From contig NZ_JACHKZ010000030.1 in NCBI RefSeq assembly GCF_014207855.1, positions 1-41,100 on the forward strand: a stretch of 41,100 nt of DNA, read 5' to 3'. A program made the position numbers and the translations under genes. The notes under the pieces were generated by a model. That model was not told the origin of the DNA, made no database searches, and saw nothing but the letters and a program-made list of their open reading frames with translations. The DNA is from Comamonas odontotermitis. GTDB taxonomy: Bacteria > Pseudomonadota > Gammaproteobacteria > Burkholderiales > Burkholderiaceae_C. Shown here in pieces: positions 8,994 to 17,400 of the stretch; the first letter of the stretch is position 1; every line of letters begins with the position of its first letter.

Positions 8994-9941
8994 TTACAAC
9001 CAGTCCCTGCGCACCAGAAACTCGCGCAGCAACGCGGCTTCGGGGGAGCCTTCCGGGTCCTGGCGCTGGTAGCTCCAGCTTGCCAGCGGGGGCATCGACA
9101 GCAATATGGATTCGGTGCGCCCGCCTGACTGCAAGCCGAAGTGTGTGCCACGGTCCCACACCAGGTTGAATTCCACATAGCGGCCACGGCGGTAAAGCTG
9201 AAAATTACGCTCGCGCTCGCCATAGGGGGCGTTCTTGCGCCGCTCCACGATGGGCAGATAGGCCTTCAGGAAGGCATCGCCTACCGATTGCAGCATGGCA
9301 AAACCGCCTTCAAAGCCCAGTTCCGAGAAATCGTCGAAGAATATGCCGCCAATGCCGCGCTGTTCGTCACGGTGTTTCAGGTAGAAATACTCGTCGCACC
9401 ATTTCTTGAAGCGCGGGTACAGATCAGGGCCGTACGGAGCAACGGCATCGTGACAGATCTGGTGAAAATGCACCGCGTCTTCCTCAAATGGATAGAACGG
9501 GGTCAAGTCCATGCCACCGCCAAACCAGAACGCGGCTGGCTGCCCGGCATGGCCTGCCGAAATCATGCGCACGTTCATGTGCACAGTGGGCACACAGGGG
9601 TTGCGGGGATGGAAGACCAGTGACACCCCCATGGCAGAAAACGGCGCGCCAGCCAGCTCTGGCCTGTGCTGTGTGGCCGAAGGCGGCAACTGCGGCCCCT
9701 GAACCTGCGAAAAGCCGACTCCGGCACGCTCGAACACCGCGCCGCCTTCCATGATCCTGGTGATGCCCTGCCCTTGCAGCTTTTCACCTGGTGCTTTCTC
9801 CCAGGCATCGGCCAGAAAGCGGACATTGCTGCCAGCCTGCGCTTCCACGCGCTCCAGCGCCTGCGTGATAGAGGCCTGCAAACCTTGCAGATAGCCCGAG
9901 ACTGCCTGCACATGGTCGCCGTCAAGATTCATTTCAGCCAT
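8994..9941 (-). CDS. hemF: Oxygen-dependent coproporphyrinogen-III oxidase
   Basis: Converts coproporphyrinogen III to protoporphyrinogen IX with O2 in haem synthesis, in the cytoplasm. From the start [12 protein letters not shown] (9941) the product is 315 residues, as usual for HemF. Conserved blocks are [41 protein letters not shown] (partial quote: [15 protein letters not shown]), the [15 protein letters not shown] block, and [19 protein letters not shown] near the C-terminus. An upstream in-frame start would add 40 residues with no family resemblance. It lies 158 bp after purD and 190 bp before rsfS. nadD, often found next, is absent. Confidence 0.96.
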   Translation of the reverse strand: MAEMNLDGDHVQAVSGYLQGLQASITQALERVEAQAGSNVRFLADAWEKAPGEKLQGQGITRIMEGGAVFERAGVGFSQVQGPQLPPSATQHRPELAGAPFSAMGVSLVFHPRNPCVPTVHMNVRMISAGHAGQPAAFWFGGGMDLTPFYPFEEDAVHFHQICHDAVAPYGPDLYPRFKKWCDEYFYLKHRDEQRGIGGIFFDDFSELGFEGGFAMLQSVGDAFLKAYLPIVERRKNAPYGERERNFQLYRRGRYVEFNLVWDRGTHFGLQSGGRTESILLSMPPLASWSYQRQDPEGSPEAALLREFLVRRDWL

Positions 9942-10099
9942 TGTGATCCGTCCAATACCTTGCCTGTGGCCCAGCCCCATGCAAGACAGGTCACAAGCGG
10001 ATGCCTTTTCAGGCAAGAAAGCCGACACTGCTCTGCAGCCGCCGCCCCGCCTCCCGCACACGGCGGGGCGAAAGCAGCGGCCACAGCAGGCAGGCAGCC

Positions 10100-11377
10100 T
10101 TACTTCACCGCGCGGTAGCCAATGTCCCGGCGATACTGCGCGCCGTCAAAATGCACCTGGCTGGCTACCGTATACACCCGCGTCTGCGCCTGCTTCACAT
10201 TGTCAGCCAGCGCCGTGACACACAATACGCGGCCACCGCTGGTGACTGGCTGGCCATCCTGTGTGGCGGTTCCAGCATGGAACACCATGGAATCCTCCGC
10301 ATCTTCGGGCAGGCCGGTGATCACATCACCCTTGCGCGGGTCTTCCGGATAGCCGGCAGCCGCCATCACCACGCCCAGCGCGGTACGACGATCCCACTGC
10401 AGGTCGATCTGGTCGAGCCTGCCTTCGGTGGCCGCCTGCATCACGTCCACGAGGTCGCTCTTGAGGCGCATCATAATCGGCTGCGTCTCCGGGTCTCCCA
10501 TGCGGCAGTTGAACTCCAGCGTCTTGGGATGCCCTGCCTTGTCGATCATCAGCCCCGCATACAGAAAGCCGGTGTAGGGAATGCCATCTTTTTCCATGCC
10601 ACGGATGGTCGGCAGAATGATCTCGCGCATGGCGCGGGCGTGCACATCGGCGGTCACCACGGGAGCGGGCGAATACGCGCCCATGCCGCCGGTGTTCGGG
10701 CCCTGGTCGCCGTCCTTCAAGCGCTTGTGGTCCTGGCTGGTAGCCATGGCAGCCACGTTCTTGCCATCGCACAGCACGATGAAGCTGGCCTCTTCGCCAT
10801 CCAGAAACTCTTCAATCACCACGCGGGCGCCACCATCGTTGTGGGCGACGCCATACTTGTTGTCCACCAGCATGAAATCCACCGCATCGTGGGCCTCTTG
10901 CGCTGTGGTGGCCACCACCACCCCTTTGCCCGCGGCCAGGCCATCGGCCTTGACAACGATGGGCGCGCCGAGCTTGTCGATGTAGGCGTGCGCCTTGACG
11001 GGATCGCTGAACGTTTCGTATTGCGCCGTGGGGATGCCATGGCGTGCCATGAAATCCTTGGAGAACGCCTTGGAGCTTTCGAGCTGCGCGGCAGCCTTGG
11101 TCGGCCCGAAAATCTTGAGGCCATGGGCGCGGAACTCATCGACCACACCGGCAGCCAGAGGCGCCTCCGGCCCCACCACGGTCAGCAATACATGGTTTTG
11201 CTGCGCCCATTCGCGCAGTTGCACCACATCGGTGATGGGCAGGTTTTCCAGGCACTTGTCGCGCTCGGTACCGGCGTTGCCAGGGGCAACATAGACTTTG
11301 GTGACCTTGGGCGATTGCGCCAACTTCCAGGCCATTGCGTGTTCACGGCCGCCGCCACCAATCACAAGAACCTTCAT
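10100..11377 (-). CDS. purD: Phosphoribosylamine-glycine ligase (GAR synthetase)
   Basis: ATP-grasp enzyme for the second step of purine synthesis: phosphoribosylamine + glycine + ATP to glycinamide ribonucleotide. The 425-residue protein opens with [20 protein letters not shown] and has YVAPGNAGT near residue 30. The ATP-grasp core [16 protein letters not shown] is near 155-170. [15 protein letters not shown] and the metal-binding [12 protein letters not shown] lie near 285. Its ATG overlaps the yebC stop by 4 bases (ATGA), so the two are translationally coupled. Confidence 0.97.
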   Translation of the reverse strand: MKVLVIGGGGREHAMAWKLAQSPKVTKVYVAPGNAGTERDKCLENLPITDVVQLREWAQQNHVLLTVVGPEAPLAAGVVDEFRAHGLKIFGPTKAAAQLESSKAFSKDFMARHGIPTAQYETFSDPVKAHAYIDKLGAPIVVKADGLAAGKGVVVATTAQEAHDAVDFMLVDNKYGVAHNDGGARVVIEEFLDGEEASFIVLCDGKNVAAMATSQDHKRLKDGDQGPNTGGMGAYSPAPVVTADVHARAMREIILPTIRGMEKDGIPYTGFLYAGLMIDKAGHPKTLEFNCRMGDPETQPIMMRLKSDLVDVMQAATEGRLDQIDLQWDRRTALGVVMAAAGYPEDPRKGDVITGLPEDAEDSMVFHAGTATQDGQPVTSGGRVLCVTALADNVKQAQTRVYTVASQVHFDGAQYRRDIGYRAVK

Positions 11378-12093
11378 AGCGCAGCGTTGTGGTAAACCTC
11401 TTGAACATCGTCTAGATCTTCCAGCACATCCAGGAGCTTTTGCATCCTGGCAGCACTTTCCTCATCCAGATCGATCGTGTTTTCGGGACGCATCGTCACC
11501 TCTGCAACCTCAGGCTTGAAGCCTGCTGCCTCCAGGGCGTTGCGTACCGCTTCGAAATCCGCAGGGGGCGTCAGCACTTCAACGGCGCCCTCATCGTCGG
11601 TGATCACGTCATCGGCGCCCGCATCGAGCGCCACTTCCATGATCTTTTCCTCGTCAGCGCCAGGCGCAAAAATCAGCTGGCCGACGTTTTTGAACTGAAA
11701 GGCCACCGAACCTTCGGTGCCCATGTTGCCGCCGTGCTTGCTGAATGCGTGACGCACTTCGGCCACGGTGCGGACGCGATTGTCGGTCATCGTGTCCACA
11801 ATGACAGCCGCGCCTCCGATACCATAGCCTTCGTAACGGATTTCCTCGTAGGTCACGCCTTCGAGATTGCCGGTGGCCTTGTCGATGTTGCGCTTGATGT
11901 TGTCGGCCGGCATGTTGGCAGCCTTGGCCTTGTCCACGGCCAGTCGCAGGCGCGGGTTGGCGGTCAGATCGCCGCCGCCCTGCCGAGCGGCCACCATGAT
12001 TTCACGGATGATGCGGGTCCAGATCTTGCCGCGTTTTTCATCCTGACGGCCCTTGCGGTGTTGAATATTGGCCCATTTGCTGTGTCCTGCCAC
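11374..12093 (-). CDS. yebC: YebC/TACO1-family protein
   Basis: Widespread 239-residue protein long annotated as a DNA-binding transcription regulator (PmpR). More recent work on YebC/TACO1 proteins points to a role in translation through difficult (proline-rich) stretches. The sequence has the signature [18 protein letters not shown] at the start, [20 protein letters not shown], and [15 protein letters not shown]. The acidic C-terminus contains [15 protein letters not shown]. The start codon is GTG (12093), with AAGGAAA at good spacing. It heads a minus-strand unit with purD and is divergent from the ATPase gene at 12170. Confidence 0.95.
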   Translation of the reverse strand: MAGHSKWANIQHRKGRQDEKRGKIWTRIIREIMVAARQGGGDLTANPRLRLAVDKAKAANMPADNIKRNIDKATGNLEGVTYEEIRYEGYGIGGAAVIVDTMTDNRVRTVAEVRHAFSKHGGNMGTEGSVAFQFKNVGQLIFAPGADEEKIMEVALDAGADDVITDDEGAVEVLTPPADFEAVRNALEAAGFKPEVAEVTMRPENTIDLDEESAARMQKLLDVLEDLDDVQEVYHNAAL

Positions 12094-12169
12094 AGAATTT
12101 CCTTTGCTATCGTTTAATCTAGCTAGACTGCGATTTTACTTTTGACTTTGACGCTTTTGAGGAAAACCT
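12094..12169. promoter_or_regulatory. Divergent intergenic region yebC / yjgR-like gene
   Basis: This 76-bp gap must hold the promoters for both directions. It is clearly richer in A and T than the flanking genes. AAGGAAA (for yebC, GTG start) and GAGGAAAACCT (for the plus-strand gene) are the two ribosome binding sites. No confident -35/-10 pair stands out. Confidence 0.4.
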
Positions 12170-13693
12170 ATGGCTGAACCCCTACTGGTTGCCAAACATG
12201 GATCGGTTGAATGCTTTTTGCTGCCGGGTCTTGCCAATCGGCACGGCCTGATCACCGGCGCAACCGGCACCGGCAAGACTGTAACCCTTCAGACATTAGC
12301 CGAGGGTTTCTCTCGCATTGGCGTGCCGGTCTTCATGGCCGACATCAAGGGCGATTTGACCGGCATCAGCCAGGCCGGCAAGGTGGGCGAAAAAATGGCT
12401 GCCACGCTCAAGGAGCGCGGCATCGACGCCCCAGAGCCCATGGCCTGCCCCACTACCCTGTGGGATGTGTTTGGCGAGCAAGGCCACCCGGTGCGCGCCA
12501 CCGTCTCGGACATGGGCCCGCTGCTGCTGGGCCGCATGCTGGATCTGAACGACACGCAGATGGGCGTGCTCAATCTGGTGTTCAAGATTGCGGACGACAA
12601 CGGCCTGCTGCTGCTCGATCTGAAGGATCTGCGCACCATGCTCACCTACGTGGGCGACAACGCCAAGCAGTTCACCACCGAATACGGCAACATCAGCTCG
12701 GCCAGTATCGGCGCCATCCAGCGCGGCCTGCTGCAAGTTGATCAGCAAGGCGGCGATAAGTTCTTTGGCGAGCCCATGCTCAACATCGACGACATGATGC
12801 AGACCGTGGGCAACAAGGGGGTGGTCAACATCCTCGCAGCCGACAAGCTGATGCAGTCGCCGCGCCTGTACTCCACCTTCCTGCTGTGGATGCTGTCGGA
12901 CCTGTACGAAAAGCTGCCCGAAATCGGCGACCCGGAAAAACCCAAGCTGGTGTTCTTCTTCGACGAGGCCCACCTGCTCTTCAACGAAGCGCCCAAGGTG
13001 CTGCTCGAACGCATCGAGCTGGTGGTGCGGCTGGTGCGCTCCAAGGGCGTGGGTGTGTACTTTGCCACGCAGAACCCGCTGGACATTCCAGACAGCGTTC
13101 TTGCCCAGCTGGGCAACCGTGTGCAGCACGCACTGCGGGCCTTCACGCCGCGCGATCAGAAGGCTGTGAAGGCTACAGCCACCACGATGCGAGCCAACCC
13201 CTCCATCGACATGGAAGCCGCTATCACCGAACTGGCGGTGGGCGAGGCCCTTGCGAGCTTTCTCGATGAAAAGGGGCGCCCCAGTGTCACCGAGCGCGCC
13301 TTCATCGTGCCGCCGGGCAGCCAGTTGGGGCCCATCACGCCCGAGCAGCGCAAGGCCCTGCTGCAGGGATCGCTGGTTGCAGGCGTGTATGACACGGCCG
13401 TCGACCGTGAATCTGCCTACGAAATCCTGAAGGCCCGCGCCGGGGAAACCACCGCAGCCGAAGGCGGCAAGGCGACTGCGGGCTCGGGCGGCGCAGCAGC
13501 CGCCAATGCCGGTGACAGCGGCCTGATGGGCAGCCTCAACGACATTCTGTTTGGCACCACCGGCCCGCGCGGCGGCAAAAAGGACGGCATTGTGCAGACC
13601 ATGGCCAAATCCACCGCCCGCTCGCTGGGCACCAAGCTGGGCAACCAGATTCTGCGCGGCGTGCTGGGCAGCATCATGGGTGGCAAGAAGTAG
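12170..13693 (+). CDS. HerA/YjgR-type P-loop ATPase (DUF853)
   Basis: The 507-residue protein matches the helicase HerA-like C-terminal family (E. coli YjgR). The Walker A motif GATGTGKT lies at residues 30-37. [12 protein letters not shown] follows near 55, and Walker [13 protein letters not shown] near 260. An arginine-rich helix [23 protein letters not shown] comes next (partial quote: [14 protein letters not shown]), with [15 protein letters not shown] as sensor region. The C-terminus (about 425-507) is rich in Gly and Ala and ends LGSIMGGKK. It may be a DNA or RNA translocase. The family's cellular role is not settled. The start has GAGGA 9 bases upstream. A strong terminator follows the stop. 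Confidence 0.9.
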   Translation: MAEPLLVAKHGSVECFLLPGLANRHGLITGATGTGKTVTLQTLAEGFSRIGVPVFMADIKGDLTGISQAGKVGEKMAATLKERGIDAPEPMACPTTLWDVFGEQGHPVRATVSDMGPLLLGRMLDLNDTQMGVLNLVFKIADDNGLLLLDLKDLRTMLTYVGDNAKQFTTEYGNISSASIGAIQRGLLQVDQQGGDKFFGEPMLNIDDMMQTVGNKGVVNILAADKLMQSPRLYSTFLLWMLSDLYEKLPEIGDPEKPKLVFFFDEAHLLFNEAPKVLLERIELVVRLVRSKGVGVYFATQNPLDIPDSVLAQLGNRVQHALRAFTPRDQKAVKATATTMRANPSIDMEAAITELAVGEALASFLDEKGRPSVTERAFIVPPGSQLGPITPEQRKALLQGSLVAGVYDTAVDRESAYEILKARAGETTAAEGGKATAGSGGAAAANAGDSGLMGSLNDILFGTTGPRGGKKDGIVQTMAKSTARSLGTKLGNQILRGVLGSIMGGKK

Positions 13694-13713
13694 CGCGCTC
13701 ATCCCCCAAGAAA

Positions 13714-13740
13714 ACAAAGCCGGCTGGTTGCCGGCTTTGT
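13714..13740 (+). terminator. Bidirectional hairpin terminator after yjgR-like gene
   Basis: ACAAAGCCGGC (13714-13724) and GCCGGCTTTGT (13730-13740) form an 11-bp perfect stem with loop TGGTT. TG-TTT-rich sequence follows on the plus strand, and an A-rich flank on the left supplies T residues for the minus strand. It can serve both the ATPase gene and the convergent permease gene ending at 13782. Confidence 0.8.
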
Positions 13741-13781
13741 TGTTTGCACAGAGCGCAAGGATGACGGCGCTGTGTGCGCCT

Positions 13782-14558
13782 TCAGGTTCTGTCGCTGCGC
13801 GCCAGGTGGTCTTCGAGCTTGCGCAGCCCCACGGTCAGCAGGAAGGTCATCAGCCAGTACGCCAGCGCCACAGCCAGGTACGGCTCCCAATAACGCCCGT
13901 AGGCACCTGCCACCGTGCGGGCCGCGTAGGCCATCTCCGCCAGACCGATGGCGGAGACCAGCGATGTGTCCTTGAGCAGCGAAATCATGTTGTTGCCCAG
14001 CGGCGGCAACATGCGCCGGAAAGCTTGTGGAATCACCACATAGCGCATCATCTGCCCGTGCGTCATGCCCAGCGACAGGCCCGCCATTTTCTGCCCTGCC
14101 GAGATCGACTGGATACCGGCGCGGAACACCTCCGAGATGTAAGCCGATGAGTTCAGCGTCAACGCCACCACGCCGGAGATCAGCGCACCATGGTCCTGCT
14201 TCAGGGTGCGTGCCAGGTCACCGCTGATCAGCCAGCCGTTCACTGGGTGAATGAACAGCGGCATCACGGCAAAGTGCATCAAAAGAATCTGCACGAAAAG
14301 CGGCGTTCCGCGAAAGAAGCTCACATACACGGTGGATGGCCAGCGCAACAGGTACTTGCACACCGCCGTCCAGGGCTGGTGGCGGGCATCAGCCAGGCGC
14401 GCAAGCGCCAGCATCAAACCTAGCGCACATCCCATCAGCACACAGGCAATCGTCATGCCGACCGTAACTGCGGCGCCTTGCCAGAACAACTGCTTGTATT
14501 CCACCAGAATATCGGGGCGGAACCAGCCGAACCATTCGACGGGCGTGTTGTTATCCAT
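13782..14558 (-). CDS. Polar amino-acid ABC transporter permease (HisM/GlnP type)
   Basis: Inner-membrane subunit of an importer for polar amino acids. The 258-residue protein has an N-terminal membrane helix near residues 30-55 (AAVTVGMTIACVLMGCALGL). The family signature YVSFFRGTPLFVQILL follows near 80. The EAA-like cytoplasmic loop is AGIQSISAGQKMAGLSLGMT (residues about 150-170). The end LPPLGNNMISLLKDTSLVSAI is typical of His/Glu/Gln-type permeases. It follows the binding-protein gene after a terminator-like hairpin. No ATP-binding subunit is adjacent, since the next gene downstream is convergent yjgR. The ATPase must be encoded elsewhere or shared. Confidence 0.93.
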   Translation of the reverse strand: MDNNTPVEWFGWFRPDILVEYKQLFWQGAAVTVGMTIACVLMGCALGLMLALARLADARHQPWTAVCKYLLRWPSTVYVSFFRGTPLFVQILLMHFAVMPLFIHPVNGWLISGDLARTLKQDHGALISGVVALTLNSSAYISEVFRAGIQSISAGQKMAGLSLGMTHGQMMRYVVIPQAFRRMLPPLGNNMISLLKDTSLVSAIGLAEMAYAARTVAGAYGRYWEPYLAVALAYWLMTFLLTVGLRKLEDHLARSDRT

Positions 14559-14575
14559 ACATTATTCTTTCCAGC

Positions 14576-14598
14576 AAAAAGACGGCCTTGCGGCCGTC
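14576..14598 (-). terminator. Attenuator-like hairpin between binding protein and permease genes
   Basis: GACGGCC (14581-14587) and GGCCGTC (14592-14598) pair around a 4-base loop. On the minus strand the stem is followed by five T residues (14580-14576). It lies 98 bp after the binding-protein stop and 18 bp before the permease start. Partial termination here would give more binding protein than permease, a common arrangement. Confidence 0.7.
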
Positions 14599-14695
14599 CT
14601 GCATGCGGTAACTGCTATCAATATTATTGCATTACAGGGCAGGCTTCAAGGCGTCTGGCTGACGCCCCGGGGAGCCTGACGGCACACATCCTGTG

Positions 14696-15460
14696 TTATT
14701 GCGCCTTGTAGTCCTGGTTGAACCACTTCTTGTAGATCACGTTGTAGCTGCCATCGGCACGGATGGCGGCCAGGCCGGCGTTGATCTTGTCCTGCAAGGC
14801 CTTGTCGCCTTTGCGCACGACGATGCCGAAATGCTCCTTGGGGAAGCTGGCGTCGTCAACGGTCTTGAGCGCTGGGTATTGCGACACGCGGTAGGCAATC
14901 ACGCCGTTGTCGCCAATGGCGGCATCCACACCGCCGCTGGCCAGCTCGGAGATGATCAGCGGCGTGCTCTCGAAACGGCGGATGTTGGTGCTGGTCTTGC
15001 CAACTTCGCGGCTCATCACGTCATCACCGGTCGAGCCGCTCACAACGGACACTTTCTTGTCCTTGAGATCCTTGAGCGACGCGACCTTGCTGTCCTTGGG
15101 AACAGCGATCAACTGACGTGCATCGAAATAAGGTTCCGAGAAATCAAAGCTCTGCTTGCGCTTTTCGTTGATCGTCACGCCCGAGATCACGAAATCCACG
15201 TCGCCATTGTTGAGCGATGCGAAGATGCTAGAGAACGGTGTGTTGACGATGCGCAGCTTCATGCCTTGCTGCTTGGCAATGGCGTTGACGATGTCGATGT
15301 CAAAGCCGACGATCTGCTTGTCCTTGTTCTCGAATGCAAAAGGCGCGTAGGTTGCGCTGGAGGCTACAACCAGTTCACGGCCCTGCGCCTGCACGCCCGA
15401 TGCAGTCAACGCCGAGACAGCCAATGCGCCAGCTACCAGCGCAAACTTCTTGTTCCACAT
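14696..15460 (-). CDS. Periplasmic polar amino-acid-binding protein (SBP family 3)
   Basis: Captures an amino acid in the periplasm for the adjacent permease. The start at 15460 (MWNKKFALVAGAL) gives 254 residues. It has a clear signal peptide cleaved after VQA near residue 26 and AAGGG at good spacing. An upstream frame start would precede the signal peptide with 34 unrelated residues. Family-3 features include ATYAPFAFENKDKQIVGFDI, the DVDFVISGVTINEKRKQSFD region (quoted in part: VISGVTINEKRKQSFDFSEP), and SGSTGDDVMSREVG. The end is YNVIYKKWF. A perfect TATAAT lies about 40 bp upstream. The exact ligand cannot be read from sequence. Confidence 0.94.
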   Translation of the reverse strand: MWNKKFALVAGALAVSALTASGVQAQGRELVVASSATYAPFAFENKDKQIVGFDIDIVNAIAKQQGMKLRIVNTPFSSIFASLNNGDVDFVISGVTINEKRKQSFDFSEPYFDARQLIAVPKDSKVASLKDLKDKKVSVVSGSTGDDVMSREVGKTSTNIRRFESTPLIISELASGGVDAAIGDNGVIAYRVSQYPALKTVDDASFPKEHFGIVVRKGDKALQDKINAGLAAIRADGSYNVIYKKWFNQDYKAQ

Positions 15461-15499
15461 ATGCAAACCCTTTGCAGCAAAAACCAGTACAAACGCTGG

Positions 15500-15505
15500 A
15501 TTATA
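15500..15505 (-). promoter_or_regulatory. -10 element of binding-protein promoter
   Basis: The minus strand carries a perfect TATAAT, 40-45 bp upstream of the ATG at 15460. No good -35 hexamer stands 16-18 bp further up, so an activator may be needed. Confidence 0.45.
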
Positions 15506-15610
15506 CGTAAGCACATGTTCGCAATGGCCGCGCAGGCGCTCGCCTGCGGTACCGATTTTCAATACAGCAACACTTTACGGGCACATACATTGCCTGCGCG
15601 TAGCACCCAG

Positions 15611-15650
15611 GCCTTTCTGGTTTGCATCTAGCCTTTCTGGTTTGCATCTA
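15611..15650 (+). repeat. Perfect 20-bp tandem duplication
   Basis: GCCTTTCTGGTTTGCATCTA occurs twice in direct succession (15611-15630, 15631-15650). It ends 7 bp before the ammonia-lyase ATG at 15658. A short TCCA-type tetramer run (TCCATCCATCCATCC, about 15671-15685) follows inside the first codons. The duplication spans where the promoter or leader of the gene should be. Confidence 0.85.
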
Positions 15651-15657
15651 ATCTAAT

Positions 15658-16671
15658 ATGGCAGCACCTTTCCATCCATCCATCCAACCGATGAGCGCTT
15701 CCACCTCCCCTACCGCCCTGCCCACCTTTGCCGACGTGCAAGCCGCTTCCGAGCGGCTGCAAGGCGTAGCCCACCGCACACCGGTGCTGCGTTCAACCAC
15801 GCTCAACAAGCTGACGGGCGCAGAGTTCTTTTTCAAATGCGAGAACCTCCAGCGCATGGGCGCGTTCAAGTTCCGTGGAGGTTACAACGCGCTGGCACAG
15901 TTCAGCGCCGAGCAGGCCAAAAACGGTGCGCTGGCATTCTCGTCAGGCAACCATGCCCAGGCCATTGCGCTGTCAGCCCGCATCCTGGGCATGCCTGCCG
16001 TGATCGTGATGCCGCAGGACGCGCCAGCGGCCAAGCTGGTGGCCACGCGCGGCTATGGGGCCGAGGTCGTCACCTTCGACCGGTTCACCGAAGACCGCGA
16101 GGCCATCAGCACCCGCATTGCCCAGGAGCGCGGCATGACGCTCGTGCCGCCCTACAACCATCCCGATGTCATTGCCGGCCAGGGCACGGCCGCGCTGGAG
16201 CTGCTGCAGGATGTTCCCGATCTGGACTACCTCTTCACGCCGCTGGGCGGTGGCGGCCTGCTGTCTGGGACGCTGCTGTCGGCCAAGGCCATGGCGCCGG
16301 GCTGCAAGGTTTATGGCGTGGAGCCCGAAGCCGGCAACGACGCGCAGCAATCGCTGCGCAAGGGCGAGATCGTGAAGATCGCCACGCCCAAGACCCTTGC
16401 CGATGGCGCGCAGACGCAGGCGCTCGGTGAGCTCACCTTCGCCATCATCCGCCGCGATGTGACCGACATCCTCACCGCCAGCGATGCGCAGCTGGTTGAA
16501 ACCATGCGCTTCTATGCGGAGCGCATGAAGATGGTGGTGGAGCCCACCGGCGCGCTTTCACTCGCAGCCGCCCGCCATGGCGGCCTGGATCTGAAGGGCA
16601 AGCGCGTAGGCATTCTCATCAGCGGCGGGAACGTCGATCTGGCCAGCTACGGGCAGTTGCTCGCCAGCTGA
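15658..16671 (+). CDS. Threonine dehydratase-like / threo-3-hydroxyaspartate ammonia-lyase (PLP type II)
   Basis: PLP-dependent beta-elimination enzyme that releases ammonia from a hydroxy amino acid. The 337-residue length, without an ACT regulatory domain, fits the catabolic threonine dehydratase / serine racemase / threo-3-hydroxy-L-aspartate ammonia-lyase group rather than biosynthetic IlvA. The PLP lysine is K71 in GAFKFRGG. SSGNHAQA binds the substrate carboxylate, and the phosphate loop is GGGGLLSG. The C-terminus has VGILISGGNVDL. An alternative ATG at 15691 would remove 11 non-conserved residues, and neither start has a good Shine-Dalgarno sequence. The substrate among Thr, Ser and hydroxyaspartate cannot be fixed. 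The nearby racemase-like gene makes hydroxyaspartate plausible. Confidence 0.87.
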   Translation: MAAPFHPSIQPMSASTSPTALPTFADVQAASERLQGVAHRTPVLRSTTLNKLTGAEFFFKCENLQRMGAFKFRGGYNALAQFSAEQAKNGALAFSSGNHAQAIALSARILGMPAVIVMPQDAPAAKLVATRGYGAEVVTFDRFTEDREAISTRIAQERGMTLVPPYNHPDVIAGQGTAALELLQDVPDLDYLFTPLGGGGLLSGTLLSAKAMAPGCKVYGVEPEAGNDAQQSLRKGEIVKIATPKTLADGAQTQALGELTFAIIRRDVTDILTASDAQLVETMRFYAERMKMVVEPTGALSLAAARHGGLDLKGKRVGILISGGNVDLASYGQLLAS

Positions 16672-16688
16672 AGCAGCGCCCCTTTGTC

Positions 16689-17369
16689 TCAGCCCTGCGC
16701 CAGCGCAGAGACACGAGCAGGCGCCATCAAGCCCAACAACCGCCGCACTGCGGCCGAGATGGGCGCGATGACCGGAACCTGAAAACGCGGCGCCAGCTGC
16801 AGCGCCACTTGCCCCAGGGGCCCGCCGCCAATGATCACGGCTTCCGCCTGGTCCTGCTCGATGCACTGGCGCACCGCTTGCGCCAGCGCAGCCTCCAGCG
16901 CCTGGGGGTCGGCTGTCAGGGCGCGCGGGTCTCCCGCAGTGAGGCGGATACCGGTAAAAAGCCCGGCCAGTCCCAGCTCGTGGGCCTTGCCATTGATCGC
17001 ATCGGCCAGATCGGGCGTTACGGTGGCAATGCCAAACCGCCGCCCGCCCTCCGCAGCCTCCAGCATCGACGACTCGCAGATGCCGACCACGGGCAGATCG
17101 GTCGTGCGCCTGACCTGGTGCACGCCAGGGTCTCCAAATGCGCTGATGATGACACCCGACCAGCCTTCTGTCTGCGCCGAGCGCCATGTGGCCTCCACCT
17201 CCAGCGCCGCTGCATCCAGCTCCTGCTGATTGACGATCATCAACGGCGCACGTTGCGCGGTCAGCCCGCTGACGGCCACACCGGCGGGTGCTTCGTCTGC
17301 CGCGATATTGACCATCATCGATGTGGTGGCCTTGGAGGAGTTCGGGTTGATGACCAGAATGTTCCGCAT
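16689..17369 (-). CDS. Asp/Glu/hydantoin racemase superfamily protein
   Basis: The 226-residue protein opens MRNILVINPNSSKATTSMM, as in hydantoin/allantoin racemases, where NPN-T/S binds substrate. The first active-site loop reads GVIISAFGDPGV (residues 72-83) and the second AVIIGGGPLGQVA (178-190). Two-base racemases of this fold carry a catalytic cysteine in each loop. Here only Cys98 and Cys169 exist, neither at those places. It may therefore be a divergent racemase or another activity on the same fold. It converges on the ammonia-lyase gene (17-bp gap). It lies 31 bp after the MFS gene on the minus strand, so MFS and racemase probably form one unit under the RpiR regulator. Confidence 0.8.
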   Translation of the reverse strand: MRNILVINPNSSKATTSMMVNIAADEAPAGVAVSGLTAQRAPLMIVNQQELDAAALEVEATWRSAQTEGWSGVIISAFGDPGVHQVRRTTDLPVVGICESSMLEAAEGGRRFGIATVTPDLADAINGKAHELGLAGLFTGIRLTAGDPRALTADPQALEAALAQAVRQCIEQDQAEAVIIGGGPLGQVALQLAPRFQVPVIAPISAAVRRLLGLMAPARVSALAQG

Positions 17370-17400
17370 TCAAATTCTTCCTGAAATCGTGGTGCTCCGC

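Noticed and set aside
10001..11395. 464-codon open frame opposite purD
   Set aside because: purD is complete and conserved on the minus strand; the antisense frame is His/Arg/Ala-rich without motifs, as expected in GC-rich DNA.
12296..13717. 473-codon minus-strand frame opposite the HerA/YjgR-type ATPase
   Set aside because: Antisense shadow; all recognised motifs are on the plus strand.
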